Shown piece by piece: positions 42,460-51,081 of a stretch of 64,000 bases of DNA. The DNA is taken from assembly GCA_016789305.1 (NCBI GenBank), contig JAEURJ010000018.1, positions 1-64,000 on the forward strand, in the 5' to 3' direction. The first letter of the stretch is position 1. Each line of letters opens with the position of its first letter. Source of the DNA: Anaerolineales bacterium (GTDB lineage Bacteria; Chloroflexota; Anaerolineae; Anaerolineales; Villigracilaceae). Both the position numbers and the translations under genes were made by a program. Under the pieces are notes generated by a model. It did not search any database. It saw only the letters and a list, made by a program, of their open reading frames with translations, and was not told the DNA's origin.

Positions 42460-43935
42460 TCAAAAATCATCCAGGATCCGTTGTGCCGACAAGCGACCAG
42501 AGACCATTGCGGTAGGCATACCAGTGCCGGGATGTGTACTCGCGCCCGTAAAATACAGGTTTCGATAGCGCGGATGACGATTGCTCGGTCGGAAATATCC
42601 CAGTTGCATCAAGTTGTGACACAATCCATGCGTGGAACCTTTCATCAAGTTATAGCGCTTGCGCCATGAGAGCGGCGTGAACGTAGTCTCAAACTTAATG
42701 TGAGATTCGAGGTCATTAATTCCCAGAGTCGATAATCGTCGAAAGACTTGCTGTCGTGCCTCATCTCTCAGTTTTGCCCAATCCTGTTCTCCATTCCCGC
42801 TCATATGACCGACAGGCACAATGGCAATCAAAGTATCCTGACCATGCGGGGCCATGGCTGGGTCAAGCCGTGCCGGGGCGTGGATATAAAGACAGGGATT
42901 CTCTGGCAGGCCCAGGTCCCGAATGATGCGATCAAAATTTTCGCGGTAGTCTTCCGCAAGAAAAAGCGTATGAGGAGCAAGAGTTTCGTACGTCTTATCC
43001 ATTCCCCAAAAGAAACTGATGACGGAACACGAAAAGCGTTTGCGAGATAACGGCTCGGCGAGATCTTGATCAGGCAATAAATTCTTATACACATAAGGCA
43101 GATCGGCATTTGCAAGAACTGCATCAGCTTCGATTTTCCTGCCATTCACAAGGATGCCGCGGGTGCGTGTTGAGTTCACATCAATTTTTTCGACAGTGGA
43201 ATCAAAGATGAATTCCACACCCGCCTCGCGCGCAAGATCCATGAGCACTTCCACAATACGATACATGCCGCCGCGCGGATAATACACACCATGCGCCAAT
43301 TCAGTGTAAGGCATCATCGAAAAAGTGGCAGGCGCTTCGAACGGACTCAACCCCATATATACATCCTGAAATGTAAAAGCCGCCTTCAATCGCGGGTCGT
43401 CGAAATAGTTCGACATATTGCCATAATGATTCACGAGCGGTTTCAGCTGGCCGATCAGTGGAACATTTTTCAACGCAAAAAATTCAGTAGCTTTACGAAA
43501 ATCCCGATTCACCAATTTCTCGATACCAAGATGATAGTGGCGATGTCCTTCATCCATGTATCGCAGGAGGCCTTGAAAACTTCCCATTTCAAACGCTTCA
43601 AGCTGTTCCTGCATGCATTTCATATCCGATGTGAGTGCAAGCTGCCTGCCATCATCGAATACGAGATGATACGTCGGGTCAACACGTTGAAGATCAAGCC
43701 TTTCATGCATGGAGGCTCCCAAGGCATTGAACTCTGCTTCATATAGAAGCGGCATGACCAGCAATGTGGGCCCCGTATCAAAATGATGTCCATCACGGCT
43801 CATACGATCACAACGCCCGCCTGCATGGGGGTTTTTCTCAACGACAGTTACTTTAATTCCATGCCTTGCAAGATGAGTGGCTGCGACAATCCCACCGATG
43901 CCTGCACCGATCACCACTACAGTTTTTGTTTTCAT
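42460..43935 (-). CDS. crtI: Phytoene desaturase family FAD-dependent oxidoreductase
   Basis: A 491-residue CrtI-type protein. The N-terminal FAD motif is VVVIGAGIGGIVAATHLARHG with VVEKNPHAGGRCDR behind it. The C-terminal CrtI signature is YFTGASTHPGTGMPTAMVSG. The length and the motif GGMYRIVEVLMDLAREAG are typical of carotenoid desaturases and isomerases of the bacterial CrtI/CrtN/CrtD/CrtO group, and which of these it is cannot be told. It lies two bases behind crtB and is convergent with the radical SAM operon, with only 21 bases between the stops. Confidence 0.9.
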   Translation of the reverse strand: MKTKTVVVIGAGIGGIVAATHLARHGIKVTVVEKNPHAGGRCDRMSRDGHHFDTGPTLLVMPLLYEAEFNALGASMHERLDLQRVDPTYHLVFDDGRQLALTSDMKCMQEQLEAFEMGSFQGLLRYMDEGHRHYHLGIEKLVNRDFRKATEFFALKNVPLIGQLKPLVNHYGNMSNYFDDPRLKAAFTFQDVYMGLSPFEAPATFSMMPYTELAHGVYYPRGGMYRIVEVLMDLAREAGVEFIFDSTVEKIDVNSTRTRGILVNGRKIEADAVLANADLPYVYKNLLPDQDLAEPLSRKRFSCSVISFFWGMDKTYETLAPHTLFLAEDYRENFDRIIRDLGLPENPCLYIHAPARLDPAMAPHGQDTLIAIVPVGHMSGNGEQDWAKLRDEARQQVFRRLSTLGINDLESHIKFETTFTPLSWRKRYNLMKGSTHGLCHNLMQLGYFRPSNRHPRYRNLYFTGASTHPGTGMPTAMVSGRLSAQRILDDF

Positions 43936-43937
43936 AA

Positions 43938-44867
43938 TTATCTCAATGAACGCTGGCGAACCGGCGTCGGTCCGAGCACAGCAGAAGGTTCGTGATGAAT
44001 GAAGAGGGAGGGAAAAATGGAGCCGCCTGCCCGAATAATTGCGCCCAATCCCTTACGCTCTGGATAAGCCGCGCGCAACACATAGCCATCCTGTTCGATC
44101 AGATCAAGGACGCATTCAAAGCGTGCCGTATATGCAAGGCCTGCCAGCCTGCAGCGCGGGTTTTCAACTTCACTTAAATATTCCCGCCCCAGCTTGAAAT
44201 AAGTCCGCGCCAATTGCACTCTATTTTGCACCCATGCGCGATACCCGTCACTTCCCACATCCTGGGGTGCAATACGATTCGCATCAAGAACTTCGCGCGG
44301 GATGTTAAAGTACCCAGCCTGGATGTCATCAAACGTATCACGCAGCATATGTGTAATGTGCGCTGCGGTTACTGCCAGATAACGAGCCTCATTCTGCGGT
44401 GAGTAACAGCAATGGCCAATGAAATGATGCATGGCCTCTGTAACCGCATTTGCAAGCAGACGGCTATATTCATTTAATTCAGATTGGGAAATCAGTCTGC
44501 CGCGACGTACAGCATCAAAAGCCATCACCGCCATCATGTTCCGTAAATAAGACTGCAAGCCACTGTTCTTTTCCGTGTCGCTTTGGATCAATTCGATCAA
44601 CATTTGTTCTTCGATGGTTACATCTTGAACGAACTCCCCACGATAACAACTCTCCATAAGCGACATCTGCCTTTGGATAAAAACGCCTCGTTCCGAGCTC
44701 AAGCCTGATTCCGTGTCGAGAGCATCATCCAACCAACGGAAATAAGCATAAGCACGGTAAGCATCTGCAACCCGTTCGCGATCTGCCAGCAAGCGGATCG
44801 TGTAATAGGTTTGTTTGCTGGCAGTTTTGGTAATGGAAGGGGCAAGTTCAAGGTTTAAGTTGTTCAT
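43938..44867 (-). CDS. crtB: Squalene/phytoene synthase family protein
   Basis: A 309-residue prenyl synthase that condenses two polyprenyl diphosphates head to head. Two Asp-rich motifs are visible, YFRWLDDALDTES (about residue 43) and HMLRDTFDDIQAGYFNIP (about residue 172), with the helix GLAYTARFECVLDLIEQDGY near the C-terminus. Phytoene (C40) is the more likely product because crtI follows, but squalene or dehydrosqualene cannot be excluded. There is no clear Shine-Dalgarno before the start. The 158-base gap upstream (44868-45025) carries a bulged hairpin (GGAGGGAAAT near 44958 with ATTTCCTCC near 44982) of unknown role. Confidence 0.88.
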   Translation of the reverse strand: MNNLNLELAPSITKTASKQTYYTIRLLADRERVADAYRAYAYFRWLDDALDTESGLSSERGVFIQRQMSLMESCYRGEFVQDVTIEEQMLIELIQSDTEKNSGLQSYLRNMMAVMAFDAVRRGRLISQSELNEYSRLLANAVTEAMHHFIGHCCYSPQNEARYLAVTAAHITHMLRDTFDDIQAGYFNIPREVLDANRIAPQDVGSDGYRAWVQNRVQLARTYFKLGREYLSEVENPRCRLAGLAYTARFECVLDLIEQDGYVLRAAYPERKGLGAIIRAGGSIFPSLFIHHEPSAVLGPTPVRQRSLR

Positions 44868-45025
44868 CGCGTATATTTACGCAGAGGTTTAAATTTTGTT
44901 TCTTTATTCTTGATGCACAAAACGGACTCGATATTTTCCGACATAGTTCATCACATTGGAGGGAAATCTTGTTCATTAAACATTTCCTCCCCGGTCGAGT
45001 TGGATCGATAATCAGATCGTTTTGA

Positions 45026-45931
45026 TCAGGGCTTTGGGTGGGTGGAGAAGAAATCCCAGATCATCTGCGAAATCGGCGCAATATATTGGGAAGGCCAGCC
45101 ATGACCAGTACCATCCACCACATACAGTTCCACTGATACACCCGGCTTACACTCCCCGTACGTGGTGTGAGCCAAAACTCCGTCTTTTTCCACCGACTCT
45201 TCCCCACTGCATCCATCCAATCCCGCCCAGGCAGCAAGGCTTTCTTCAACTGGCGGGAATTGAATCCCTGAACCGCCGCCTTCAATTGGAACGACCCGGT
45301 CATTTATTCCATGTACATGCATGATGGAAACCGGCTGCTGCGGCTGACAGGGAGAGTACATCAAAACGCCTCCTGTTGGAGCTATTGCCGCAAACGTATC
45401 GGACATTTCGCAGGCAAGGCGATACGAAAGCAAGGCGCCATTGGAGAAGCCGGCTGCGTAGGTGCGCCTCGAATCAACTTTTACAATCGTTTCCACATCC
45501 GCAATGATCGCACGCACAAATGCCGGTTCATCAACATTGTTCTGAAGGGCGTATCCACAACAGCCGCTGGCATTCCACGAAAGCGACCCGGAGGAACCGC
45601 TCCCGTCAGGGTAGACAACGATGAAACGATTGGCATCGGCGATCTTATCCATGCCTGTATAGTTTCTGGCAAAGGCACCATTTTCCTGAAAACCGTGGAA
45701 GACGAATACCAGGGGCACAGATTCATGATCATTCAAACCGGACGGGATATGTAAAAAATAGGTCCGTTCCATGCCACCAATTGTCAGTACGTGTTGCTCA
45801 TCAATCGGTGAGACAGTGGAAACAACTGTAGGAATTGCGGTCGGTGTGGCTGTGACCGGGTTACAGGCAGCCATGCTTCCAATCAGGAAAGTTACCATCA
45901 AAACAAGCGCATTTCTCTTTAAGTTTTTCAT
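45026..45931 (-). CDS. Lipoprotein esterase of the PHB-depolymerase/feruloyl-esterase (LpqC) family
   Basis: A 301-residue alpha/beta hydrolase exported as a lipoprotein: the signal peptide ends in a lipobox GSMAAC (Cys23), followed by a Thr/Pro-rich linker. The catalytic triad can be read as Ser in AAGFSNGALLSY (about residue 155), Asp in HGINDRVVPIEG and His in GTGHGWPS. The GCCGYALQNNVDE segment is typical of LpqC-type esterases. It would cleave short esters or ferulate from hemicellulose outside the cell. The start at 45931 has AAAGGAAA before it. It is the last gene of a minus-strand group. Confidence 0.87.
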   Translation of the reverse strand: MKNLKRNALVLMVTFLIGSMAACNPVTATPTAIPTVVSTVSPIDEQHVLTIGGMERTYFLHIPSGLNDHESVPLVFVFHGFQENGAFARNYTGMDKIADANRFIVVYPDGSGSSGSLSWNASGCCGYALQNNVDEPAFVRAIIADVETIVKVDSRRTYAAGFSNGALLSYRLACEMSDTFAAIAPTGGVLMYSPCQPQQPVSIMHVHGINDRVVPIEGGGSGIQFPPVEESLAAWAGLDGCSGEESVEKDGVLAHTTYGECKPGVSVELYVVDGTGHGWPSQYIAPISQMIWDFFSTHPKP

Positions 45932-45950
45932 CCTTGTATTTCCTTTTCCA

Positions 45951-46583
45951 TCAAGCACGGTGCAAATCAAACAAGTTTGTTGTAAGAAGTTTCAAAGCTG
46001 TGACGAATATCCATACCTCATAAGAACCAATCGTAATCCGCTCGAACAGGCCAAACAATTGAATACCCTGTCCGGCGAGAATGACCCCGGTCAACCCGGA
46101 CGCAAAGATGATAGCAGATGTGATGAATGAGTAAACGGGGTAATTTTGAAAACCATCCATTCGCCGCAATCCAAAGCCCATTAACAGCGGCATGAGAATG
46201 GTCGCGAGAGCCACGATCCCGCCGAGGATATTGTGCATGGTACCGGCAAGGGTTGCCGTGGTACCCATTGGATCCATTGGAAAGAACCCCCACGAGAAGG
46301 ATAAAATTTGAATGGCAATGAAAATACCCATCGCAATTCGACAAAGGCGGGAAGCGTTCTTCAAAACGAAATACCCGCCAACGGCAAATGCCAGCAGTAA
46401 TGCATTATAGATATTAAAGATCACGTCGAGAATGGCCTTGTTAGGCGCACCATTCGAGATCAATTCACTAATCGCATTAACAATATGGCTGTAATCGCTG
46501 CGCAGCGCCGCACCGGTAATGGCGGTAATCACATACAGAATAGGGGCCACGACACCGCAATAGATCAAGGTTTTACGAAGCAT
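45951..46583 (-). CDS. DUF998 family membrane protein
   Basis: A 210-residue protein with six probable transmembrane helices and the DUF998 layout: CGVVAPILYVITAITGAAL, then the conserved loop SHIVNAISELISNGAPN (about residue 35) and FPMDPMG between helices three and four. Members are of unknown function. The ATG at 46583 has GGAGAAAG upstream; an in-frame ATG at 46622 directly behind the methyltransferase stop is less likely. It lies between a methyltransferase and an esterase gene on the same strand. Confidence 0.82.
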   Translation of the reverse strand: MLRKTLIYCGVVAPILYVITAITGAALRSDYSHIVNAISELISNGAPNKAILDVIFNIYNALLLAFAVGGYFVLKNASRLCRIAMGIFIAIQILSFSWGFFPMDPMGTTATLAGTMHNILGGIVALATILMPLLMGFGLRRMDGFQNYPVYSFITSAIIFASGLTGVILAGQGIQLFGLFERITIGSYEVWIFVTALKLLTTNLFDLHRA

Positions 46584-46622
46584 GGATCTTTCTCCAATAC
46601 AAGGTTTGATTTTTCGTACCAT

Positions 46623-47489
46623 CTACCCGGTTTTATTTTTGTGCGTGACAAGCCCAATCCATTCACTTTTCGAAGTATAGGGCCCGCCAGTCAGGTCTCC
46701 CCAAAGACCATCGATAGCGAAACCATTTTGGACGAGTTCATCTGTGATGGTTTCAGGTGTGTAATCCTGAAACCAATTTCGATACACTGATATCTTCCCA
46801 TCGGCTTCAATGGTCACGAATTGATCAAGCCATATGGATTGTTCAGGATAATCAAAGCCCTCCTCCAATAACAAGTGTGGAACCGGCTTCCAGAACCCGC
46901 TGTTTAAAACATGCCAGTTCTTTTTGAGGCCATGTTTTCTTCGGCATTCACGAGTGGACACATCCAGCACAAACTTTCCCTCCGGCTTAAGGGCACGATG
47001 TACATTGCGCAAAAGCGTACTGCGTTGTTTCGGGTTGAGAGGACAGAAATCACCATAGATCAACAAAGCTGCATCATATTGATTTTCATCCTGCAGTTCG
47101 AGATAATTTTCGTAACGATAAATAGTGCTTAAACTATTTTCATTTGCGTATTGGACGGCGTAATCGATCGACCGGCGGGAATAGTCCACACCGGTAATTT
47201 GCAGCCCGGCCCGGGCGAGGCGCGATGCATACAAACCCGGCCCACATCCCAAGTCCAGCACAGTGTCTCCAGTTTTCAACCCAAGGGTCTCGATCAGCCA
47301 TTTCACAGAAAGTTCAATCACCTCAGGTCGACGGCTGGCAGCATCAATTTCTGGATTAAGATGCACCTCCAACATCTGAGCTGAAATGTGTGGGTCATCC
47401 CAGAATAGAACTTCGCCGGGTGTGAACGGTGCAGGTTTTTGTTGAAGTTCGATCAGTCGAAAGAGAAGTTGATCCAAAGACGCCTTCAT
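46623..47489 (-). CDS. Class I SAM-dependent methyltransferase
   Basis: A 288-residue methyltransferase with motif I VLDLGCGPGLYASRLARAG (about residue 79), the acidic loop GVDYSRRSIDYAV and motif IV DAALLIYGDFCPL (about residue 135). The N-terminal 70 residues (FWDDPHISAQMLEVHLNPE) are typical of a family of Methyltransf_25-type enzymes with unknown small-molecule substrates. The gene starts seven bases behind the stop of the membrane protein gene at 47497 and is followed by the DUF998 gene, so the three probably form one transcript. Confidence 0.87.
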   Translation of the reverse strand: MKASLDQLLFRLIELQQKPAPFTPGEVLFWDDPHISAQMLEVHLNPEIDAASRRPEVIELSVKWLIETLGLKTGDTVLDLGCGPGLYASRLARAGLQITGVDYSRRSIDYAVQYANENSLSTIYRYENYLELQDENQYDAALLIYGDFCPLNPKQRSTLLRNVHRALKPEGKFVLDVSTRECRRKHGLKKNWHVLNSGFWKPVPHLLLEEGFDYPEQSIWLDQFVTIEADGKISVYRNWFQDYTPETITDELVQNGFAIDGLWGDLTGGPYTSKSEWIGLVTHKNKTG

Positions 47490-47496
47490 CTGTAAA

Positions 47497-48357
47497 TCAA
47501 TCTCGAATATTTTTCAGGGTCACAATGCCAAGAATAATTCCCGTCATGCTGATGATGATGAAGATCACCGAGATAAGCGGATCAACAGCGACCCCGGCGA
47601 GTTTTTGGCTGATAATCATCGCAATCAATGCCGTACCCATGGTTAAAATCTTGAGCAATATCACCGCAGCAAGAGCATACCCCCACGGTTGTCTTTTCAA
47701 TAGCAAAGTGGCGGTAATCAAGCTTGTTGGCACGATGATGCCAAGGTCCAATGCCTGAATGACCATCGTGATCGCGGATTCCAACCCGGCAGGCGGGGAC
47801 CACGTCAGCGAGGGAAAGGCAACTAATCCGAGCCAGGCCAGGGTGAGAAAGACCGCAACAATAATGAAGTAGGAAGCAATGCTGCGGCGCGGGAATCCAT
47901 CCAAAATATGGCTTGTTATCTCATCCACATCAAGGCTACTCATCATAAGTATGAAGCCAAACAAACCAAGCGAGAACAGGGCAACATAAACAAGAAAAAG
48001 TGGATTGAATGCCGTCAGGAAGGACATTGCCGCGTAGGTGTAGAGGAAATATCCCAGCGCACCAGCAAGCAATAATTGTCCGCGCAAGATTCCTTTACGA
48101 GTCAGAATGATTCCGGTAACGAGCAAGGGAATACCAATGATCAGCGTGACGACATCCTGACCCAGCTCCTGTGAAGCCGAGTTGATCGTGTCATATCGAT
48201 ACAGTCCATGCCCGCGAATTAAAACTGTTTCGCCGCGCAGGGTATCGAAAGGATAAGCAGTCCCTGTTCCCTGCCAGAAGACACCCGCTCCGGCGGCAAG
48301 AAGCGCAAGCGGAACAATCAGGATCGCCAGCCGAATAACAATTTGATTTGACTTCAT
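47497..48357 (-). CDS. Multi-pass membrane protein of unknown function
   Basis: A 286-residue protein with about eight transmembrane helices. An outer loop after helix 1 contains QGTGTAYPFDTLRGETV and GLYRYDTINSASQELGQD. I do not recognise the family and see no catalytic motif. It is the first gene of the minus-strand group 45026-48357. The start at 48357 is the first ATG of the frame. Confidence 0.75.
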   Translation of the reverse strand: MKSNQIVIRLAILIVPLALLAAGAGVFWQGTGTAYPFDTLRGETVLIRGHGLYRYDTINSASQELGQDVVTLIIGIPLLVTGIILTRKGILRGQLLLAGALGYFLYTYAAMSFLTAFNPLFLVYVALFSLGLFGFILMMSSLDVDEITSHILDGFPRRSIASYFIIVAVFLTLAWLGLVAFPSLTWSPPAGLESAITMVIQALDLGIIVPTSLITATLLLKRQPWGYALAAVILLKILTMGTALIAMIISQKLAGVAVDPLISVIFIIISMTGIILGIVTLKNIRD

Positions 48358-48710
48358 GTTTACTTATCACTCTTATGGTTATATTGTTGAGACAATTGAT
48401 ATGGGTATTAAACCAAAACCGACCTATTCTAGCACCCGACCCTTTTTGAGAACTACTACCAAGCTTCTTAAATTCCAAGACAGATGTAACTCACAAGCTG
48501 GGATCATCTTTCAAAAAAGTCTTTCGTAATCAGGACCTGATGATCATCGCCTGGCGTCTCACTAAAAAGGGAAACAATGTCTAATTGTGTACGCCTTGGC
48601 TTTCCGACCAGCATCAATCCACTTGTGGCGATGGGCACGACCTATTACATTTTGTATCATCACTTGTACAATTCATGAATGGCCGTCTATCAATTAAAAA
48701 AACAGGATAC
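48358..48710. other. Intergenic region of 353 bases between divergent genes
   Basis: No gene or RNA is evident. The only structure I see is ATTGTTGAGACAAT (about 48384-48397), an imperfect palindrome close to the start of the minus-strand membrane protein gene, which could be a regulator site. The open frame from 48585 is only the upstream extension of the gluconokinase remnant. Confidence 0.5.
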
Positions 48711-49051
48711 ATGAAAACTCGCTTCTTTATTGTGGTGGGTGTTTCCGGATGCGGCAAGTCCAGCATAAGCAAAGTACTTGCAGAAAAACCGGGATGGGAT
48801 TTTTACGATGCAGATGATTTTCACCCGCCTGCGAACGTCGCCAAAATGGCGGGCGGCATTCCGCCGGACGATTCAGATCGTTCCCCATGGTTGAATTCGC
48901 TGAACGAATTAATTTCATCTTCTACATGAGGCCTCACATGCTGAAGAGTCAATTCGATGCGTTGGAAGAACCGACAAACGCGCTTACAATTGATATATCA
49001 ATGTCACTGGATGACAATGTGCATGAAATATTGAAACACATGGAGAAGTAA
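48711..49051 (+). pseudogene. gntK: Gluconokinase gene with internal deletion and frame change
   Basis: The first 72 residues are a good gluconokinase N-terminus: Walker A GVSGCGKSSISK (about residue 10) and the gluconate-binding DADDFHPPANVAKMAGGIP. The frame then ends at 48929. From about 48926, in another frame, the sequence reads MRPHMLKSQFDALEEPTNAL and continues to a stop at 49051; this is the usual C-terminus of the same enzyme. About 60 central residues, including the LID region, are missing. The joint looks like a single deletion. The product cannot phosphorylate gluconate, although the neighbouring gnd gene is intact. Confidence 0.85.
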
Positions 49052-49052
49052 G

Positions 49053-50441
49053 TTGAATATTGGAATTCTTGGTTTGGGTGTGATGGGGCGAAGTTTGGCA
49101 CTAAATTTTGAGCGCAATGAATATTCGGTTGCGGGTTTTGATTTGAACCTGAAATTTGACAAATCCCACTTCAAGGATAAAAAAATAGAAATCTTCGATT
49201 CCCTGGCAGAACTTGTCCACGCTTTGGACAAGCCGCGTTGTATTCTGATAATGGTTCCTGCGGGCAAAGCCGTCGATAAAGCCATTGCATCCGTCAGATC
49301 ACATCTTGAAAAAGACGACATTATTATCGACGGGGGAAACTCCTTTTTCATGGATACCGAACGGCGCATCAAGCATTTATCAGAGGAGGGAATCCATTTC
49401 GTCGGCATGGGCGTTTCAGGCGGGGAAAGAGGCGCATTACAAGGGCCGAGCCTTATGCCTGGCGGAGTGGAGTCAGCATGGGAACAGGTGAAGCCGATGC
49501 TGGAATCCATCTCAGCCAAAGCAGAGGATGGAGTTTCATGTGCGGCATGGATGGGCAAAGGCGGCGCGGGGCATTACGTCAAGATGGTGCATAACGGAAT
49601 TGAATATGGCGACATGCAATTGATCGCAGAGATCTATGATTTGCTTCATCGCGGCGCGGGGATTTCAAATGGGGAGTTGGCCGAGATTTTCGGCGAGTGG
49701 AACGAATATGACTTGCAATCGTATTTGATCGAGATCACCTCGAAGATCTTATATTGGCAGGATGCGGACACCGGCGAATCGCTTGTGGATTTGATTCTGG
49801 ATGAGGCGGCACAAAAGGGAACAGGAAGATGGACGAGTCAAAATTCGCTGGAAGTTGGGGCGTTGGTCCCGACGATTTATGCAGCAGTGGAAATGAGATT
49901 GATGTCCAGTTTGAAATCGGAGCGAATAAAAGCAAGTCAGTTGCTTGGCGGGGATGTTCCAAAGTTTTCTGGAAACAAGGAGCAGTTGATCAATCTGGCA
50001 GAGAAGGCTTTGTATGCCAGCAAGATCACATCCTACGCGCAGGGATTTAGTTTGTTGAGATCCGCTTCAAAAGAATATGATTTCGGATTTAATTATGCCG
50101 ATATCGCGCGCATCTGGCGGGCAGGGTGTATCATCCGCGCTTCGCTGCTGGATGACATTGCATCAGCATTTGACACCGAACCTGAATTGCCCAACCTGCT
50201 GGTGAATGATGTGTTTCGGAAAATCATATTGGACAGTCAATCTGCATGGCGTGAAGTGGTAAAAACCGCCATTGATCTGGGAATCCCCATGATGGCAACG
50301 TCTGCTTCGCTGGCGTATTTCGATGCGTATCGGTCGGAACGACTGCCCGCAAATTTAATTCAAGCCCAGCGTGACTTCTTCGGTGCACACACCTACCGCC
50401 GCGTGGATAGGGAAGGGGTGTTTCACACCAAGTGGGAATGA
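49053..50441 (+). CDS. gnd: 6-phosphogluconate dehydrogenase (decarboxylating), TTG start
   Basis: A 462-residue enzyme of the oxidative pentose phosphate pathway, converting 6-phosphogluconate to ribulose 5-phosphate with NADP+ or NAD+. It shows the cofactor motif NIGILGLGVMGRSLALNFER, the substrate motif GVSGGERGALQGPSLMPGG (about residue 128) and the catalytic KMVHNGIEYGDMQLIAE (about residue 181). The length is right for the family. The start is a TTG at 49053 with GGAGAAG in front; it lies one base behind the stop of the broken gntK. Loss of the kinase implies that 6-phosphogluconate comes from glucose 6-phosphate or from another kinase. Confidence 0.95.
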   Translation: MNIGILGLGVMGRSLALNFERNEYSVAGFDLNLKFDKSHFKDKKIEIFDSLAELVHALDKPRCILIMVPAGKAVDKAIASVRSHLEKDDIIIDGGNSFFMDTERRIKHLSEEGIHFVGMGVSGGERGALQGPSLMPGGVESAWEQVKPMLESISAKAEDGVSCAAWMGKGGAGHYVKMVHNGIEYGDMQLIAEIYDLLHRGAGISNGELAEIFGEWNEYDLQSYLIEITSKILYWQDADTGESLVDLILDEAAQKGTGRWTSQNSLEVGALVPTIYAAVEMRLMSSLKSERIKASQLLGGDVPKFSGNKEQLINLAEKALYASKITSYAQGFSLLRSASKEYDFGFNYADIARIWRAGCIIRASLLDDIASAFDTEPELPNLLVNDVFRKIILDSQSAWREVVKTAIDLGIPMMATSASLAYFDAYRSERLPANLIQAQRDFFGAHTYRRVDREGVFHTKWE

Positions 50442-50621
50442 ATAATCTTCACCAGTAAAATTTCATTTACAGGAATTGTTATTTGAAATATCTTTTTATC
50501 CAGCACCGCCATAAGTTTGGGGAAACATGGATTCGCATTTTGGCGCGGTATCTTCCATCGTTACAAACAACTTCCATACTTTCCACAAGCATTTTCTCTT
50601 TATATTCATCGTTCCAAACCC

Positions 50622-50652
50622 TTGACCTGGAGTCAACTCCAGGTGTTAGACT
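50622..50652 (+). promoter_or_regulatory. MerR-type operator-promoter with 19-bp spacer
   Basis: TTGACC (50622-50627) and TAGACT (50647-50652) are separated by 19 bases, the overlong spacer typical of MerR-activated promoters. Inside lies the 20-bp palindrome ACCTGGAGT-CA-ACTCCAGGT (50625-50644), which overlaps the -35 box. The merR start codon follows at 50670. Confidence 0.85.
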
Positions 50653-50669
50653 CTCATTCGAGGTGAATT

Positions 50670-51047
50670 ATGAAAATCATGGAAGTAAGTGAACAATATG
50701 AGATTTCCACGGATACGCTTCGATACTATGAACGGATTGGACTGATTCCCCCTGTAAATCGAAACAAGAGTGGCATCCGAGAGTACGCTGCCATCGATAT
50801 ACAGCGGATCGAATTCATTAAATGCATGAGGAGCGCGGGGCTTCCCATTGAAGTACTGATCGAATACATCGGTCTGGTCCAACAGGGGGATCAGACCATC
50901 CATGCCAGAAAAGAGATCCTCAAGGAACAACGTAAACTGCTTGCTGCCAGGATTAAAGAAATGCAAAAAACGCTGGACCTATTGGATTACAAAATTGCAG
51001 GGTATGAGAACGCTGTTTTGAAAAAAGAGAAGAAATCATTCAAATAG
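50670..51047 (+). CDS. MerR family regulator, NmlR/AdhR-like
   Basis: A 125-residue regulator. The winged helix-turn-helix is MEVSEQYEISTDTLRYYERI, and a long antiparallel coiled coil (about residues 75-115) completes the dimer. A single cysteine stands at residue 52 (FIKCMRSAGL), the same place as the reactive cysteine of the aldehyde- and thiol-reactive regulators AdhR and NmlR. No metal-binding cysteines are present. It should sense reactive electrophiles such as aldehydes and activate the overlong-spacer promoter in front of it, driving itself and the three oxidoreductase genes behind it. Confidence 0.9.
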   Translation: MKIMEVSEQYEISTDTLRYYERIGLIPPVNRNKSGIREYAAIDIQRIEFIKCMRSAGLPIEVLIEYIGLVQQGDQTIHARKEILKEQRKLLAARIKEMQKTLDLLDYKIAGYENAVLKKEKKSFK

Positions 51048-51081
51048 AAATTTTTGATCACCTGAATAAGAGGAAATGAAT

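Noticed and set aside
44955..44995. Hairpin upstream of crtB as a terminator
   Set aside because: The bulged stem (GGAGGGAAAT with ATTTCCTCC) is not followed by a T-run on either strand, so it was only mentioned and not called.
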